A stretch of DNA of 64,000 bases from Cladopsammia gracilis. Its lineage: Eukaryota; Cnidaria; Anthozoa; Scleractinia; Dendrophylliidae. Position 1 is the first letter of the stretch. Each line of letters starts with the position of its first letter. This document shows positions 22,488 through 29,913 of the stretch, piece by piece. Under the pieces are notes generated by a model that worked only from the letters and a program-made list of their open reading frames with translations, did not search any database and was not told the DNA's origin. The DNA is taken from contig JAJGOT010000021.1 in NCBI GenBank assembly GCA_022457155.1, forward strand, positions 252,501 to 316,500. Reading direction: 5' to 3'. The translations under genes and the position numbers were made by a program.

Positions 22488-22849
22488 AGTAGAGGATATA
22501 TGCCGGTTCTGGCGCATTTCATTAAATTACCGTTAAATTATCGACCATTCACGCTAATTTAACGAGAAAATGGTCCGTTCACACGTTCAGATGTCTAGCG
22601 CATTTCATTGAATTTTCGTTAAATTATCGATCATCCACACTAATTTAACGATAAAAGATATTTCGCAACTCGCGAGTCACGAGTCACGAAGACTATCCTG
22701 AAGAGATACCACTCAAGCAACACTGACGAGTTTCATGGAAGAGAAAAATCGCCACTACCTAAAGAGACTACCTCAAAGAGATACCACTCAAGCAATGTTA
22801 GTGAGTCAAGTGAGGAATTTTTATATGTAAAAAATGGAATTAAAGAAAT
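22488..22849 (+). repeat. Left terminal inverted repeat (about 362 bp)
   Basis: Matches the reverse complement of 38893-39256. The outer ~150 bp show no difference by eye; about ten substitutions or small indels lie further in. The TIR has internal structure: two similar ~58-bp units starting gcgcatttcatt (about 22512 and 22595), each containing cgttaaatta...taatttaacg arms that can fold, and a second pair of units with gagataccactcaagcaa (22701, 22780). The inner edge ends with atggaattaaagaaat, which in the right copy is the start of the polymerase gene. Confidence 0.93.
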
Positions 22850-22873
22850 AAAAAAAGTGTGTAATAAAAAGCA

Positions 22874-23068
22874 ATGGGAAGAGGAAGGACTGGTACTGTC
22901 ACTCAAAGCAAATCGAAGATTGATTATGCCAAACGTATCACACGATTTATTACATATAATGATGGAAAAAAGAAAAATAATGAGATGATGGAAATTGATA
23001 TAGAACAGGTGAAACGTTTGAATCCAAAGGATTTGGTCAAGTTTCTTGTACTGAAAGATACTAATTGA
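22874..23068 (+). CDS. Small basic Polinton protein of unknown function (64 aa)
   Basis: First gene inside the left TIR, starting at an ATG preceded by taataaaaagca, a context shared with the next two genes. The product is highly charged, with a basic N-terminus (GRGRTGT...KSK) and a C-terminal half rich in Lys, Asp and Leu (IDIEQVKRLNPKDLVKFLVL). No family was recognised. A short amphipathic helical segment near the end could mediate dimerisation or DNA contact, but this is speculation. A perfect hairpin begins 13 nt after the stop. Confidence 0.6.
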   Translation: MGRGRTGTVTQSKSKIDYAKRITRFITYNDGKKKNNEMMEIDIEQVKRLNPKDLVKFLVLKDTN

Positions 23069-23081
23069 ACATACATATATA

Positions 23082-23110
23082 ATTTCATCTCTAAAAACTA
23101 GAGATGAAAT
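23082..23110. terminator. Hairpin after the 64-aa gene
   Basis: ATTTCATCTCT (23082-23092) pairs perfectly with AGAGATGAAAT (23100-23110); loop of 7 nt. It starts 13 nt after the stop codon and is followed by AATAAA. It belongs to a series of post-stop hairpins in this element. Confidence 0.65.
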
Positions 23111-23158
23111 AAATAAAAAAAATGGAATTAAAGAAATAAAATATACTAAATAAAAGCA

Positions 23159-23593
23159 ATGGAAAAGCATTCGAAAAGCACACTCAAAGAATTGCAATTT
23201 TTAGCAAAAGAGATGAAAATCAAGGGATATTATCTAATGCGGAAAGCAGAATTAATTGATGCGCTAGATGCTGTTGAAAGACAAGAGCCTGTGAAACCAC
23301 CAAAGCGTAAAGTTTTACATTGTCTTCACGGAAGAAATAAATACAATTGTAAAGAGTGTTCAGGAGCAAGGATTTGTGAACATGGTAGGCAAGAGTATTT
23401 TTGTAAAGAATGTGGTGGAAACGGAATTTGCGTACATCAAAACAACAAGTATTTTTGTAAAGAATGTGGTGGAAACGGAATTTGCGTACATCAAAACATC
23501 AAATATTATTGTAAAGAATGTAATGGAAACGGAATATGTATTCATGGAAAAGACAAACGCTGTTGTAAGGATTGTAAGGATGAGAAAAAATAA
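23159..23593 (+). CDS. SAP-like domain plus Cys/His repeat protein (144 aa)
   Basis: Residues about 3-35 (STLKELQFLAKEMKIKGYYL...KAELIDAL) resemble a SAP helix-extended-loop-helix DNA-binding motif. The same module begins the next ORF and the DNA polymerase at the other end of the element. From about residue 55 there are four tandem units of the form C-x-H-(G/Q)-x4-(Y/R)-x-C-K-(E/D)-C-x-G-x-x-I-C, each with a likely metal-binding set of Cys and His. Such repeats occur in large DNA viruses and some protists. The N-terminal module suggests nucleic-acid binding. Starts at ATG in the context ctaaataaaagcaATGG. Confidence 0.7.
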   Translation: MEKHSKSTLKELQFLAKEMKIKGYYLMRKAELIDALDAVERQEPVKPPKRKVLHCLHGRNKYNCKECSGARICEHGRQEYFCKECGGNGICVHQNNKYFCKECGGNGICVHQNIKYYCKECNGNGICIHGKDKRCCKDCKDEKK

Positions 23594-23637
23594 AAAATGG
23601 TCTTAAAGAAATAAAATGGTCTTAATAAAAAAAAGCA

Positions 23638-23928
23638 ATGGAAAAGCAAGAATCGAAAAACAAGTTAACGGTTAAAGAATTGAAATCTAAGGCGAAAGAG
23701 TGGAGGATTGAGGGATGGTATCAGATGCGGAAAGCAGAATTAATTAAAGCTATAAAAGATGCGGAATTTGCATTCGGTTTTTGTATTCATTGGAACGACA
23801 AGTTCAATTGTGAAGAATGTACAGAAATGGCATCAGTATTCAGAGGGACATATTATTGTAAAGAATGCGCTGAAAAAGAAGGTATCTGTATGCATGGACC
23901 AAACAAAAGGATTATTGTGATGAGTTGA
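23638..23928 (+). CDS. SAP-like plus degenerate Cys/His repeat protein (96 aa), probably frameshifted at the 3' end
   Basis: Paralogue of the preceding gene: SAP-like module at residues 8-40 (LTVKELKSKAKEWRIEGWYQ), followed by only two Cys/His units, one decayed (CIHWNDKFNCEECTE). After GICMHGPNK the annotated frame ends in a hydrophobic tail unlike the family. The -1 frame immediately at this point continues with the expected Tyr-Cys and basic residues to a stop inside the next pre-gene motif. A one-base change at the AAAA run is therefore likely. No canonical slippery heptamer is present here, so mutation or sequence error is favoured over programmed shifting. Confidence 0.6.
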   Translation: MEKQESKNKLTVKELKSKAKEWRIEGWYQMRKAELIKAIKDAEFAFGFCIHWNDKFNCEECTEMASVFRGTYYCKECAEKEGICMHGPNKRIIVMS

Positions 23929-23969
23929 AAAAAATTGTCTTAAAGAAATAAATATACTATATAACAAAC

Positions 23970-24683
23970 ATGCAACTGACAAGTCTTTCAAATCTCTGCA
24001 AAGAAAATATTACTTTCCACGAAGCTGTAACATACACGGTGAAAAACACCGATTCAGAATATCAAAGGATTAAGATTGAAACCAATTATCCTAATAACAA
24101 GAAAGGACCGCTAGTTATCGAATCACCATTTCTCTTCAGTTTTGGAGTGAATGAAAGAAAGGATAAAGTAACTAACGAGGTAGTCGGTTACTCTATTCCG
24201 GTTTGTTTATGGAGTAAAGAGAAAGAGCCGACAGCAGAAGAAAATGAGTTTTTTAAGTGTTTGACATTTCTAGAGGATATTTGTTTTGAACAGCTAGAAG
24301 ACACATATGGTCAAGAAATAGCGAATAAATTAAGTCAGCTTTTATATTTCAAACAACTCGAGTATACTGATAAGAAAGGTAAGAAGAAGGTAAAGAGAGA
24401 TGAAACAAAATCACCAGTATTATATGCTAAACTGATATATTCGGAAAAGTCAGATAAGATTTTATCGCTATTCACAGTGAAAGGAAACGAGAAACCTGAT
24501 CCGCTCGACTATCTTAACCAATATTGTAAAGTCAAATTAGCTTTGATAATTGAAAGCATTTACATCAGTGACAGCGTCGTTTCAATACAGATGAAAGTTC
24601 ACGAAGCATATGTTAAACCGCTAAAACAGAGACAAGCGTTGTTAGCAATTCAAGAAAGTGAAAGCGAAGATGAAGAAGATTAA
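23970..24683 (+). CDS. Polinton conserved protein, candidate single-stranded DNA-binding protein (237 aa)
   Basis: Acidic-tailed soluble protein (C-terminus ESESEDEED) with an N-terminal beta-rich part. The segment FLFSFGVNERK, then GYSIPVCLW, then a helix around EENEFFKCLTFLEDI resembles the layout of the poxvirus I3-like/DUF2738 single-stranded DNA-binding family of large DNA viruses. An acidic C-terminal tail is typical of SSBs. The resemblance is by pattern only. It lies with the DNA-binding SAP genes at the left end, apart from the structural block, consistent with a replication role. A hairpin begins 14 nt after the stop. Confidence 0.45.
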   Translation: MQLTSLSNLCKENITFHEAVTYTVKNTDSEYQRIKIETNYPNNKKGPLVIESPFLFSFGVNERKDKVTNEVVGYSIPVCLWSKEKEPTAEENEFFKCLTFLEDICFEQLEDTYGQEIANKLSQLLYFKQLEYTDKKGKKKVKRDETKSPVLYAKLIYSEKSDKILSLFTVKGNEKPDPLDYLNQYCKVKLALIIESIYISDSVVSIQMKVHEAYVKPLKQRQALLAIQESESEDEED

Positions 24684-24697
24684 ACTTAAATAAATCA

Positions 24698-24726
24698 ATT
24701 TCAAGTCGTGAAACGCGACTTGAAAT
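24698..24726. terminator. Hairpin after the 237-aa gene
   Basis: ATTTCAAGTCG (24698-24708) pairs perfectly with CGACTTGAAAT (24716-24726); loop of 7 nt. It starts 14 nt after the stop. A second, smaller imperfect hairpin (gctgaaacgttgtcacgttcagc) follows at about 24739-24761. Confidence 0.65.
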
Positions 24727-24876
24727 ACGTGTTCATTGAGCTGAAACGTTGTCACGTTCAGCGAAAAAAAATATCCGGTGACGTCATCAACTAACCAGTC
24801 GAAAGCGGTTTTACACGTGAAACACTGCACGTTCACCGTACAGAAAGTCCGATTTTTTGGTGTTATAACCTAATTA

Positions 24877-24993
24877 ACATACATGCAAATTAGCTACATA
24901 TTTCTTCGACATAGTTACCACCAACTGAAAAACTAAATAAAAATTTTTTTGGTAACTACGTCGAAGAAATATGTAGCTAATTTGCATGTATGT
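24877..24993. repeat. 43-bp inverted repeat between convergent Polinton genes
   Basis: Arm 24877-24919 (acatacatgcaaattagcta...gttacc) and arm 24951-24993 are reverse complements with one mismatch, separated by 31 bp. It lies between the convergent 237-aa (+) and 163-aa (-) genes, 26 nt after the latter's stop. This position suits a bidirectional transcript-end signal; a replication or packaging role is also possible. Confidence 0.75.
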
Positions 24994-25019
24994 AAATTTC
25001 ACACAAAGATTTCAAGCTA

Positions 25020-25511
25020 TCATGTTATGAAAATTCTCTCATATTTCTCTTCAATCCTGTCATTAGAAAGCGTACAAAGATCGCTAATCATATCATCGAT
25101 TAATCTCATCTCATCCACAAACGAATCGTGATCGAAATGTTTTCCACGCATACAAGAACGTAAGTCAATCAATACTTTCTGATATGTTGTATATGCATGT
25201 TTACTCATTTCAATCCTTCGATTATAATTCTTGTAATCGGCGTATGTTTTCAATAACAATCCCGCACCGGCAATAACTCCTAACGTAACCGGGTTTAGCG
25301 TAACTCCACCTGCTATTGTACCGCTCGCGATAAGAAATGAACTACTCAGTTTACAGAATAGATTCATCCGCTTGAAGCGTCTAAAAGTCTTTTTGTAACA
25401 CCACCATTTCTTGTGATAAAATCTGTAAAGAGCCTTAATCTCCAACAGTCTCTCTTCACCGATCGAAGTATCGATATGATTGAACGTGAAAATATCTCGC
25501 TTATGTTTCAT
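25020..25511 (-). CDS. Two-TM membrane protein of unknown function (163 aa)
   Basis: One of only two leftward genes in the element, divergently placed 43 bp from the packaging ATPase. The N-terminal ~50 residues are basic and helical (YRFYHKKWWCYKKTFRRFKR). Residues about 54-87 form two hydrophobic stretches around a Gly/Pro turn (SSFLIASGTIAGGVTLNP, then TLGVIAGAGLLL). The C-terminal half is helical, with His and Tyr spaced as in HAYTTYQKVLIDLRS. This layout recalls 2-TM SLATT-type proteins, though the sequence match is weak. Membrane insertion of the product is the only confident prediction. Confidence 0.6.
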   Translation of the reverse strand: MKHKRDIFTFNHIDTSIGEERLLEIKALYRFYHKKWWCYKKTFRRFKRMNLFCKLSSSFLIASGTIAGGVTLNPVTLGVIAGAGLLLKTYADYKNYNRRIEMSKHAYTTYQKVLIDLRSCMRGKHFDHDSFVDEMRLIDDMISDLCTLSNDRIEEKYERIFIT

Positions 25512-25554
25512 ATTTTAAAACTTTATTTATTTTTTAAATATATAGTTTTAAAAT

Positions 25555-26193
25555 ATGAAGTTTATTAACTATGATGTGGGTGATGATATAGTTACAAATT
25601 ACAAGCAATTACATTCTTTCATGCCAGATCAAAATTTTAGAATGTTGATTTGTGGACCTTCCGGTTCAGGAAAAACAAATCTTTTACTTGATATGATTTT
25701 TCGTTTACTGTATTATGACAAGGTATATCTGTATGCGAAAAATTTAGACCAATCAAAATATCAGTTCTTATTAAGAAAATTTGACCCGATCAATCAAGAT
25801 GCTGGTTATGAAGTGATAGAAATATCTCCAGAAGATATTATCCCGGTATCTTCATTATCGGATGAAAACCAAAAAATAATTATATTCGATGATTTTGTGT
25901 GTGAAAAGAATCAAAATCCGCTGATTGAATATTTTATCAACGGTAGACATAAAAATTGTAGCGTTATCTATCTTTCACAAAGTTATTATAAGACGCCAAA
26001 AGATATACGGTTAAATTGTTCGCATTTCTGCGTTTTCGAATTTCCGAGTAATAACGAAATTTCTATGTTTTGTCGTGAAGTTAACGTTGACAAGAAACAA
26101 TATGAGATGGCCACAAAAGATCCGTACTCTTTTCTCTATATCGACAAGCCAAAGAAAAGAGTATTAAAAAATTTTGATGAAAATATAATCTGA
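25555..26193 (+). CDS. FtsK/HerA-type DNA packaging ATPase (212 aa)
   Basis: Walker A GPSGSGKT at residues 34-41 and Walker B KIIIFDDF at about 107-114, followed by a conserved Asn-Gly-Arg (FINGRHKN) and a Ser-Gln (YLSQSYY) sensor-like motif. This is the compact A32-like packaging ATPase shared by Polintons, virophages and large DNA viruses. It pumps DNA into preformed capsids. Length is normal for Polintons. It starts at ATG after tatagttttaaaat and ends only 11 nt before the next ATG, so the two genes may be co-transcribed. Confidence 0.93.
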   Translation: MKFINYDVGDDIVTNYKQLHSFMPDQNFRMLICGPSGSGKTNLLLDMIFRLLYYDKVYLYAKNLDQSKYQFLLRKFDPINQDAGYEVIEISPEDIIPVSSLSDENQKIIIFDDFVCEKNQNPLIEYFINGRHKNCSVIYLSQSYYKTPKDIRLNCSHFCVFEFPSNNEISMFCREVNVDKKQYEMATKDPYSFLYIDKPKKRVLKNFDENII

Positions 26194-26204
26194 ATATAAA
26201 CAAA

Positions 26205-27992
26205 ATGAGCTATTCAAATGGGGTATTACCAGATTCTTTCAGATACCATCCATCAGGTGGAGAACAAGGACCGCAAGGATTACCGGGCGTCGGTTTCAAA
26301 TTAACGTCTTCGGGTGATTATGATATTCAAAACAAAAGATTGGTAAACATAGATAATCCGACCGACTTGAAGGATGCTATTAATTATGGTACTGCTAAAA
26401 CACACTTTCTAAACTTGGATGGAAGTACACATATGACCGGTGATTTAGATCTCAGAGGAAATAGATTGATTCTTCCTGGAGAGATCGATATGAACAGAAA
26501 ACTAATCACAAACATGGACACGGACGAAGATAACGATCTGTCTGCCGTCAATATGGTGACTTTGAAAAAATTTCATCCTAACGCTCCCGAACCTACACAT
26601 GAGGTCGTGAAAAATATCGATCTAAAGCAACGTTTCAATGTTATCCATTCGAAACAACAATCATATCACGATTTAGGGGCAAATTATAACAATCTTGTCT
26701 CTTACAGCGATGTCAAAAATATTTTCTTATCTCGCAAAGAGACGTTTCCGATGGAGACTAGTTTGGATATGGGTAATAATACGGTTTACAATGTAAAGGA
26801 CCCGACGGTCGCCGACCAAGGAGCAAATAAAAGATATGTAGACACCGAGACAACTAAAAAGCTTTCTTTGACAGGTGGAATTATGACCGGTATTTTGGAT
26901 ATGAATAGTAGTTATATCAACAATATTGCAACACCGACTCTTAATCATCAAGCTACACCAAAATCTTACGTTGATAGAAATCTTAGACTCAGGATAGGAA
27001 ATGTGGTAGTTCATATGAACGAGGTAGAAGAAAAGCTCAAAAAATATGTTGACGAATCACATATCAGTGACTCATCAAATTTGAAAGATGAGTTCCGGTA
27101 CATAATGGAAAATGTTGACGAAAGCTCATCTGAGTCTGGTATAACCGTCACCGGTATAGTCGATTTGGTAGAGTCACCGCATACACTAAACAGAAAAGTT
27201 TATGCGTTGCTATTACACAAACATCCGCTAAATAGCTACGCATCAAGAATCAGTTTTAATATGTATAAATTACCAAAGGGAGAATATACCGTTTGTATCG
27301 AATTTATCCCACCTACGATGAGCGGCGTCAGCGTCGATGTTCAATCGGCTTCTCTCAACATAATTAATCAACCGATGAAAAAATTTTCTAATTACAGTAG
27401 AAGCATTATCCATCTACATAAGTGGGAAATTTCACCGCCGGAGTATATAAGGGTTGATTTAAAATGTAGTGGCTCACCAACATCAGCTTCGCAAGCTCAA
27501 GCTTACCTTATAATTTACGGAATAAAAGGATACCACTCAGATGTACCGGCCAGTGTTTACGACACTCCTTATATTTTGGAGGGTGGGAAAATGCTAATGC
27601 AGACCACACTCGATATGAATAATCACACAATTATCAATTCACCATCGCTTGCGATGAGCGGCGGTGTTTTTGTAATTAACGGTGTTTACAATAAAACTGC
27701 AAACCAAACATTTGCTCTATTTTCAGGAGAGGAAGAAGTTATAGTTCCTGTTAATTGTAAAATTGTAAAATGTTGTATTAACATCCTCGATACACTCCAA
27801 ACATACCCTCCTATTTTTGTGATGATAAACAACGGATTAGGACGAGGAAAGGGTGGAAAGAAACAATCTTATGACATGAATGTCGTTTTGATTGAGTGTG
27901 ATACATTTCGAGTAAGAATACGAAGTGATCAGGATACTACCCCAGCAATCAATAAATGTTTGGTAAGCCTTCTACTTGAACCGGTCTCTTAA
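26205..27992 (+). CDS. Fibre-like virion protein with collagen-like and tail-fibre repeats (595 aa)
   Basis: Starts with a short Gly-x-y stretch (GEQGPQGLPG). It then has at least four phage-tail-fibre-like units built on M-x-x-x-L-D-M/L-x-x-N-x-I followed by DQGANKRYVD-like strings (for example MTGDLDLRGNRL, METSLDMGNNTV, MTGILDMNSSYI, MQTTLDMNNHTI). The middle (about 300-440) and C-terminal (about 490-595) parts are beta-rich and may be globular heads. Such repeats form trimeric beta-helical shafts in phage fibres. A surface-exposed attachment fibre is therefore inferred. Fibre-like genes vary widely among Polintons, so host-cell specificity might reside here. Confidence 0.65.
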   Translation: MSYSNGVLPDSFRYHPSGGEQGPQGLPGVGFKLTSSGDYDIQNKRLVNIDNPTDLKDAINYGTAKTHFLNLDGSTHMTGDLDLRGNRLILPGEIDMNRKLITNMDTDEDNDLSAVNMVTLKKFHPNAPEPTHEVVKNIDLKQRFNVIHSKQQSYHDLGANYNNLVSYSDVKNIFLSRKETFPMETSLDMGNNTVYNVKDPTVADQGANKRYVDTETTKKLSLTGGIMTGILDMNSSYINNIATPTLNHQATPKSYVDRNLRLRIGNVVVHMNEVEEKLKKYVDESHISDSSNLKDEFRYIMENVDESSSESGITVTGIVDLVESPHTLNRKVYALLLHKHPLNSYASRISFNMYKLPKGEYTVCIEFIPPTMSGVSVDVQSASLNIINQPMKKFSNYSRSIIHLHKWEISPPEYIRVDLKCSGSPTSASQAQAYLIIYGIKGYHSDVPASVYDTPYILEGGKMLMQTTLDMNNHTIINSPSLAMSGGVFVINGVYNKTANQTFALFSGEEEVIVPVNCKIVKCCINILDTLQTYPPIFVMINNGLGRGKGGKKQSYDMNVVLIECDTFRVRIRSDQDTTPAINKCLVSLLLEPVS

Positions 27993-28006
27993 GTTTCTCA
28001 TAAAAA

Positions 28007-28035
28007 AATTTATTATACGCTACGTATAATAAATT
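28007..28035. terminator. Hairpin after the fibre-like gene
   Basis: AATTTATTATACG (28007-28019) pairs perfectly with CGTATAATAAATT (28023-28035); loop CTA. It starts 14 nt after the stop and carries AATAAA in both orientations. The core TTTATTATAC/GTATAATAAA recurs at 32973-32999. Confidence 0.7.
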
Positions 28036-28229
28036 AGATGATCTTTCACACACTAGATCTGTTCAAGCGCTTCTACAACCTCTCTTGCGATCTCTCGAGT
28101 TTCTCTTAACCATTGTGGAGATAAATCTTGAAAGATATACTCATTTATAAAAGAAACAAGAAAGAAAATACTTGCGATCATTATTTTATAATTAACATTT
28201 TAAAATTTAAAATCGATACATCTAATAAA

Positions 28230-29096
28230 ATGAGTTTACTTAAGTGGAAAGAACTTGCAAAACGAAAAACCGAGTTGGGGAATAAGATTAACTTTGTTCA
28301 CGAAACGTTGACAAAGAAAAAATTAGGTGAGGAGACAGATCAATTAGCTTATGAAAAAATTTTTAAACCGATAACATCAAAATTAGATGTACATGTGCAA
28401 CATGCGAAGCCATCACAAAGGAAAAAACAAAGCGGTAAAGAATTATTAACAGGAATTGATTATTATCCTGATGTAGATCCGTATGAAGAGATGGATGTAG
28501 AAGGTTTAATCGATTTTGGTGAAGAAGTTTTACCGCAAGATGCGAAGCCATCAACATCATCACCATCTCCACCATCTCCACCGCCAGCATATTCACCGGG
28601 TGAATATATGCGCAGCCAACAACAAAGAGCTCTGGAAGAGAAAGAAATATTTGAAAAATACGGTTTACCTATTATCGAAACTACCGATCAAGCACCGGAA
28701 GAGATGCTTGAAGCGTACGATATCGCAGTAAAAGGTCTAGGAAAAGAAAAACGAAAATTAACCAATTTAATCAATAAATCGAGAGATCCTGAAGAAAAGG
28801 AAACTCTCAAAGAATATAGAGAGCATTTGCAAAGAGAAAGTTCCGTAATTACAGTGAGAAGAGATAAATTAAAAAAGACAGGTAAAGGGCTTAGGAGAGG
28901 CGGAAACTTAACATTTTTCAGTAATCCTAAAGATCTTGTCAAAAAACTCGAAGTAATAGTAGGTGAAATTATAGCCGGTAATACGAATATTGAGATGCGT
29001 AATACCGGAGTTGCGATTTTAGACGAACTTTTGAAAAATAATATAATCGATAAAATGCAGGCTAAACAGATTTACAAGAGTTATTTTAAATATTAA
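28230..29096 (+). CDS. Polinton virion-associated protein with PPxY motif (288 aa from the favoured start)
   Basis: The open frame begins at 28128, but the ATG at 28230 (MSLLKWKELAKRK) has the taataaaATG context used by other late genes here and is chosen. The N-terminal third is basic and helical. A Pro/Ser-rich linker follows, containing PPAY at 28581-28592, a PPxY late-domain type motif that in other viruses recruits Nedd4-type ubiquitin ligases. A long charged coiled-coil-like region (KGLGKEKRKLTNL... ETLKEYREHLQRE) comes next. The tail RRGGNLTFF onwards includes a Gly-Gly that could be cut by the viral protease. Position inside the structural block suggests a virion component; family not recognised. 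Confidence 0.6.
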   Translation: MSLLKWKELAKRKTELGNKINFVHETLTKKKLGEETDQLAYEKIFKPITSKLDVHVQHAKPSQRKKQSGKELLTGIDYYPDVDPYEEMDVEGLIDFGEEVLPQDAKPSTSSPSPPSPPPAYSPGEYMRSQQQRALEEKEIFEKYGLPIIETTDQAPEEMLEAYDIAVKGLGKEKRKLTNLINKSRDPEEKETLKEYREHLQRESSVITVRRDKLKKTGKGLRRGGNLTFFSNPKDLVKKLEVIVGEIIAGNTNIEMRNTGVAILDELLKNNIIDKMQAKQIYKSYFKY

Positions 29097-29133
29097 AAAA
29101 ATATAGTTAACTACTACAGTAGGTAGTAATAAA

Positions 29134-29895
29134 ATGGATAGAGAAATAGTGTTGTCATCATATTCAGTTAAATCAAAAGGTAACAACAGACCTGGAGATT
29201 TCACAACAAAATTTTATCAACCGATTGTTTTGGATCAAAATGCAGAATATGCTATCGGTCTTAACAGAATTATCAATATGAGTTTTACATGGTATAACAT
29301 TAACGCTGAACGTAACAATCAGCTAATCAGATACAGCTCTGATGGTGGAAAAACGTTTCGCGACATTACTTTCCCAGGTGGTGTTTGGAATTATGAAGAG
29401 TTTAATAATCATATCCGAAAAGAAACTGTAATAAAACACCCTGAAAAAGAAAAAGATGTGTTTCCAATCAACCTGGTTTTTAATAAAGCAACTTTTAGAG
29501 TGGAAATAACGTTGAAAGAAAATTATCAACTCGATCTGACACTGAGTAACTTTAACGAACTGATCGGTTTTGACAAAACAGTTCTGAAGGAAGAGATTAA
29601 CATTGGTCCCAGAGTACCAAATTTAGCTCAAGATACTGAGATGTTGAACATTCATTGTGATCTGACAAACGATTCACTCGTTGACGGTATAAAAACAGAT
29701 ATCATCTATTCCTTTTCAACATCTGTTCTTGAGCCATCATATAGTTTTTCAATTGAACCGATGAGAATAACATATAATCCGATAAATACGAACACAATAA
29801 GCAATATTCGAATCTATATCACAGATGGAAAAAGAAATAAGGTCAACCTAAACGGAGCAGATACAGCTTTTTCTTTAATTTTAAAAAGATTATAA
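29134..29895 (+). CDS. Minor capsid (penton-like) jelly-roll protein (253 aa)
   Basis: Begins MDREIVLSSYSVKSKGNNRP and continues GDFTTKFYQPIVL, the recognisable start of Polinton minor capsid proteins. It has a beta-rich body (YAIGLNRIINMSFTWYNI, then WNYEEFNNHIRK) and a C-terminal beta sandwich (SISNIRIYITD-like strand). In the Polinton capsid model the single jelly-roll minor protein forms pentameric vertices while the double jelly-roll protein forms the faces. It lies upstream of the major capsid gene, with an ATG in the context gtagtaataaaATG. Confidence 0.8.
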   Translation: MDREIVLSSYSVKSKGNNRPGDFTTKFYQPIVLDQNAEYAIGLNRIINMSFTWYNINAERNNQLIRYSSDGGKTFRDITFPGGVWNYEEFNNHIRKETVIKHPEKEKDVFPINLVFNKATFRVEITLKENYQLDLTLSNFNELIGFDKTVLKEEINIGPRVPNLAQDTEMLNIHCDLTNDSLVDGIKTDIIYSFSTSVLEPSYSFSIEPMRITYNPINTNTISNIRIYITDGKRNKVNLNGADTAFSLILKRL

Positions 29896-29913
29896 TATGA
29901 ATGTAATAATAAA

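Larger units (their letters stand above)
22834..23952 (+). promoter_or_regulatory. Repeated pre-gene motif ATGGAATTAAAGAAATAA (four copies)
   Basis: Copies lie at 22834-22851, 23122-23139, 23597-23614 (ATGGTCTTAAAGAAATAA) and 23934-23952 (ATTGTCTTAAAGAAATAAA). They end 22, 19, 23 and 17 nt before the start codons at 22874, 23159, 23638 and 23970. The conserved spacing suggests a promoter or 5' leader signal. The first three could also be read as a tiny upstream ORF of five codons. The first copy is the inner edge of the TIR. The interval given spans all copies. Confidence 0.6.

Noticed and set aside
23899..23930. Programmed -1 frameshift in the 96-aa gene
   Set aside because: The -1 frame resumes family similarity, but the site lacks an X XXY YYZ heptamer in register and a downstream stem; mutation is simpler.
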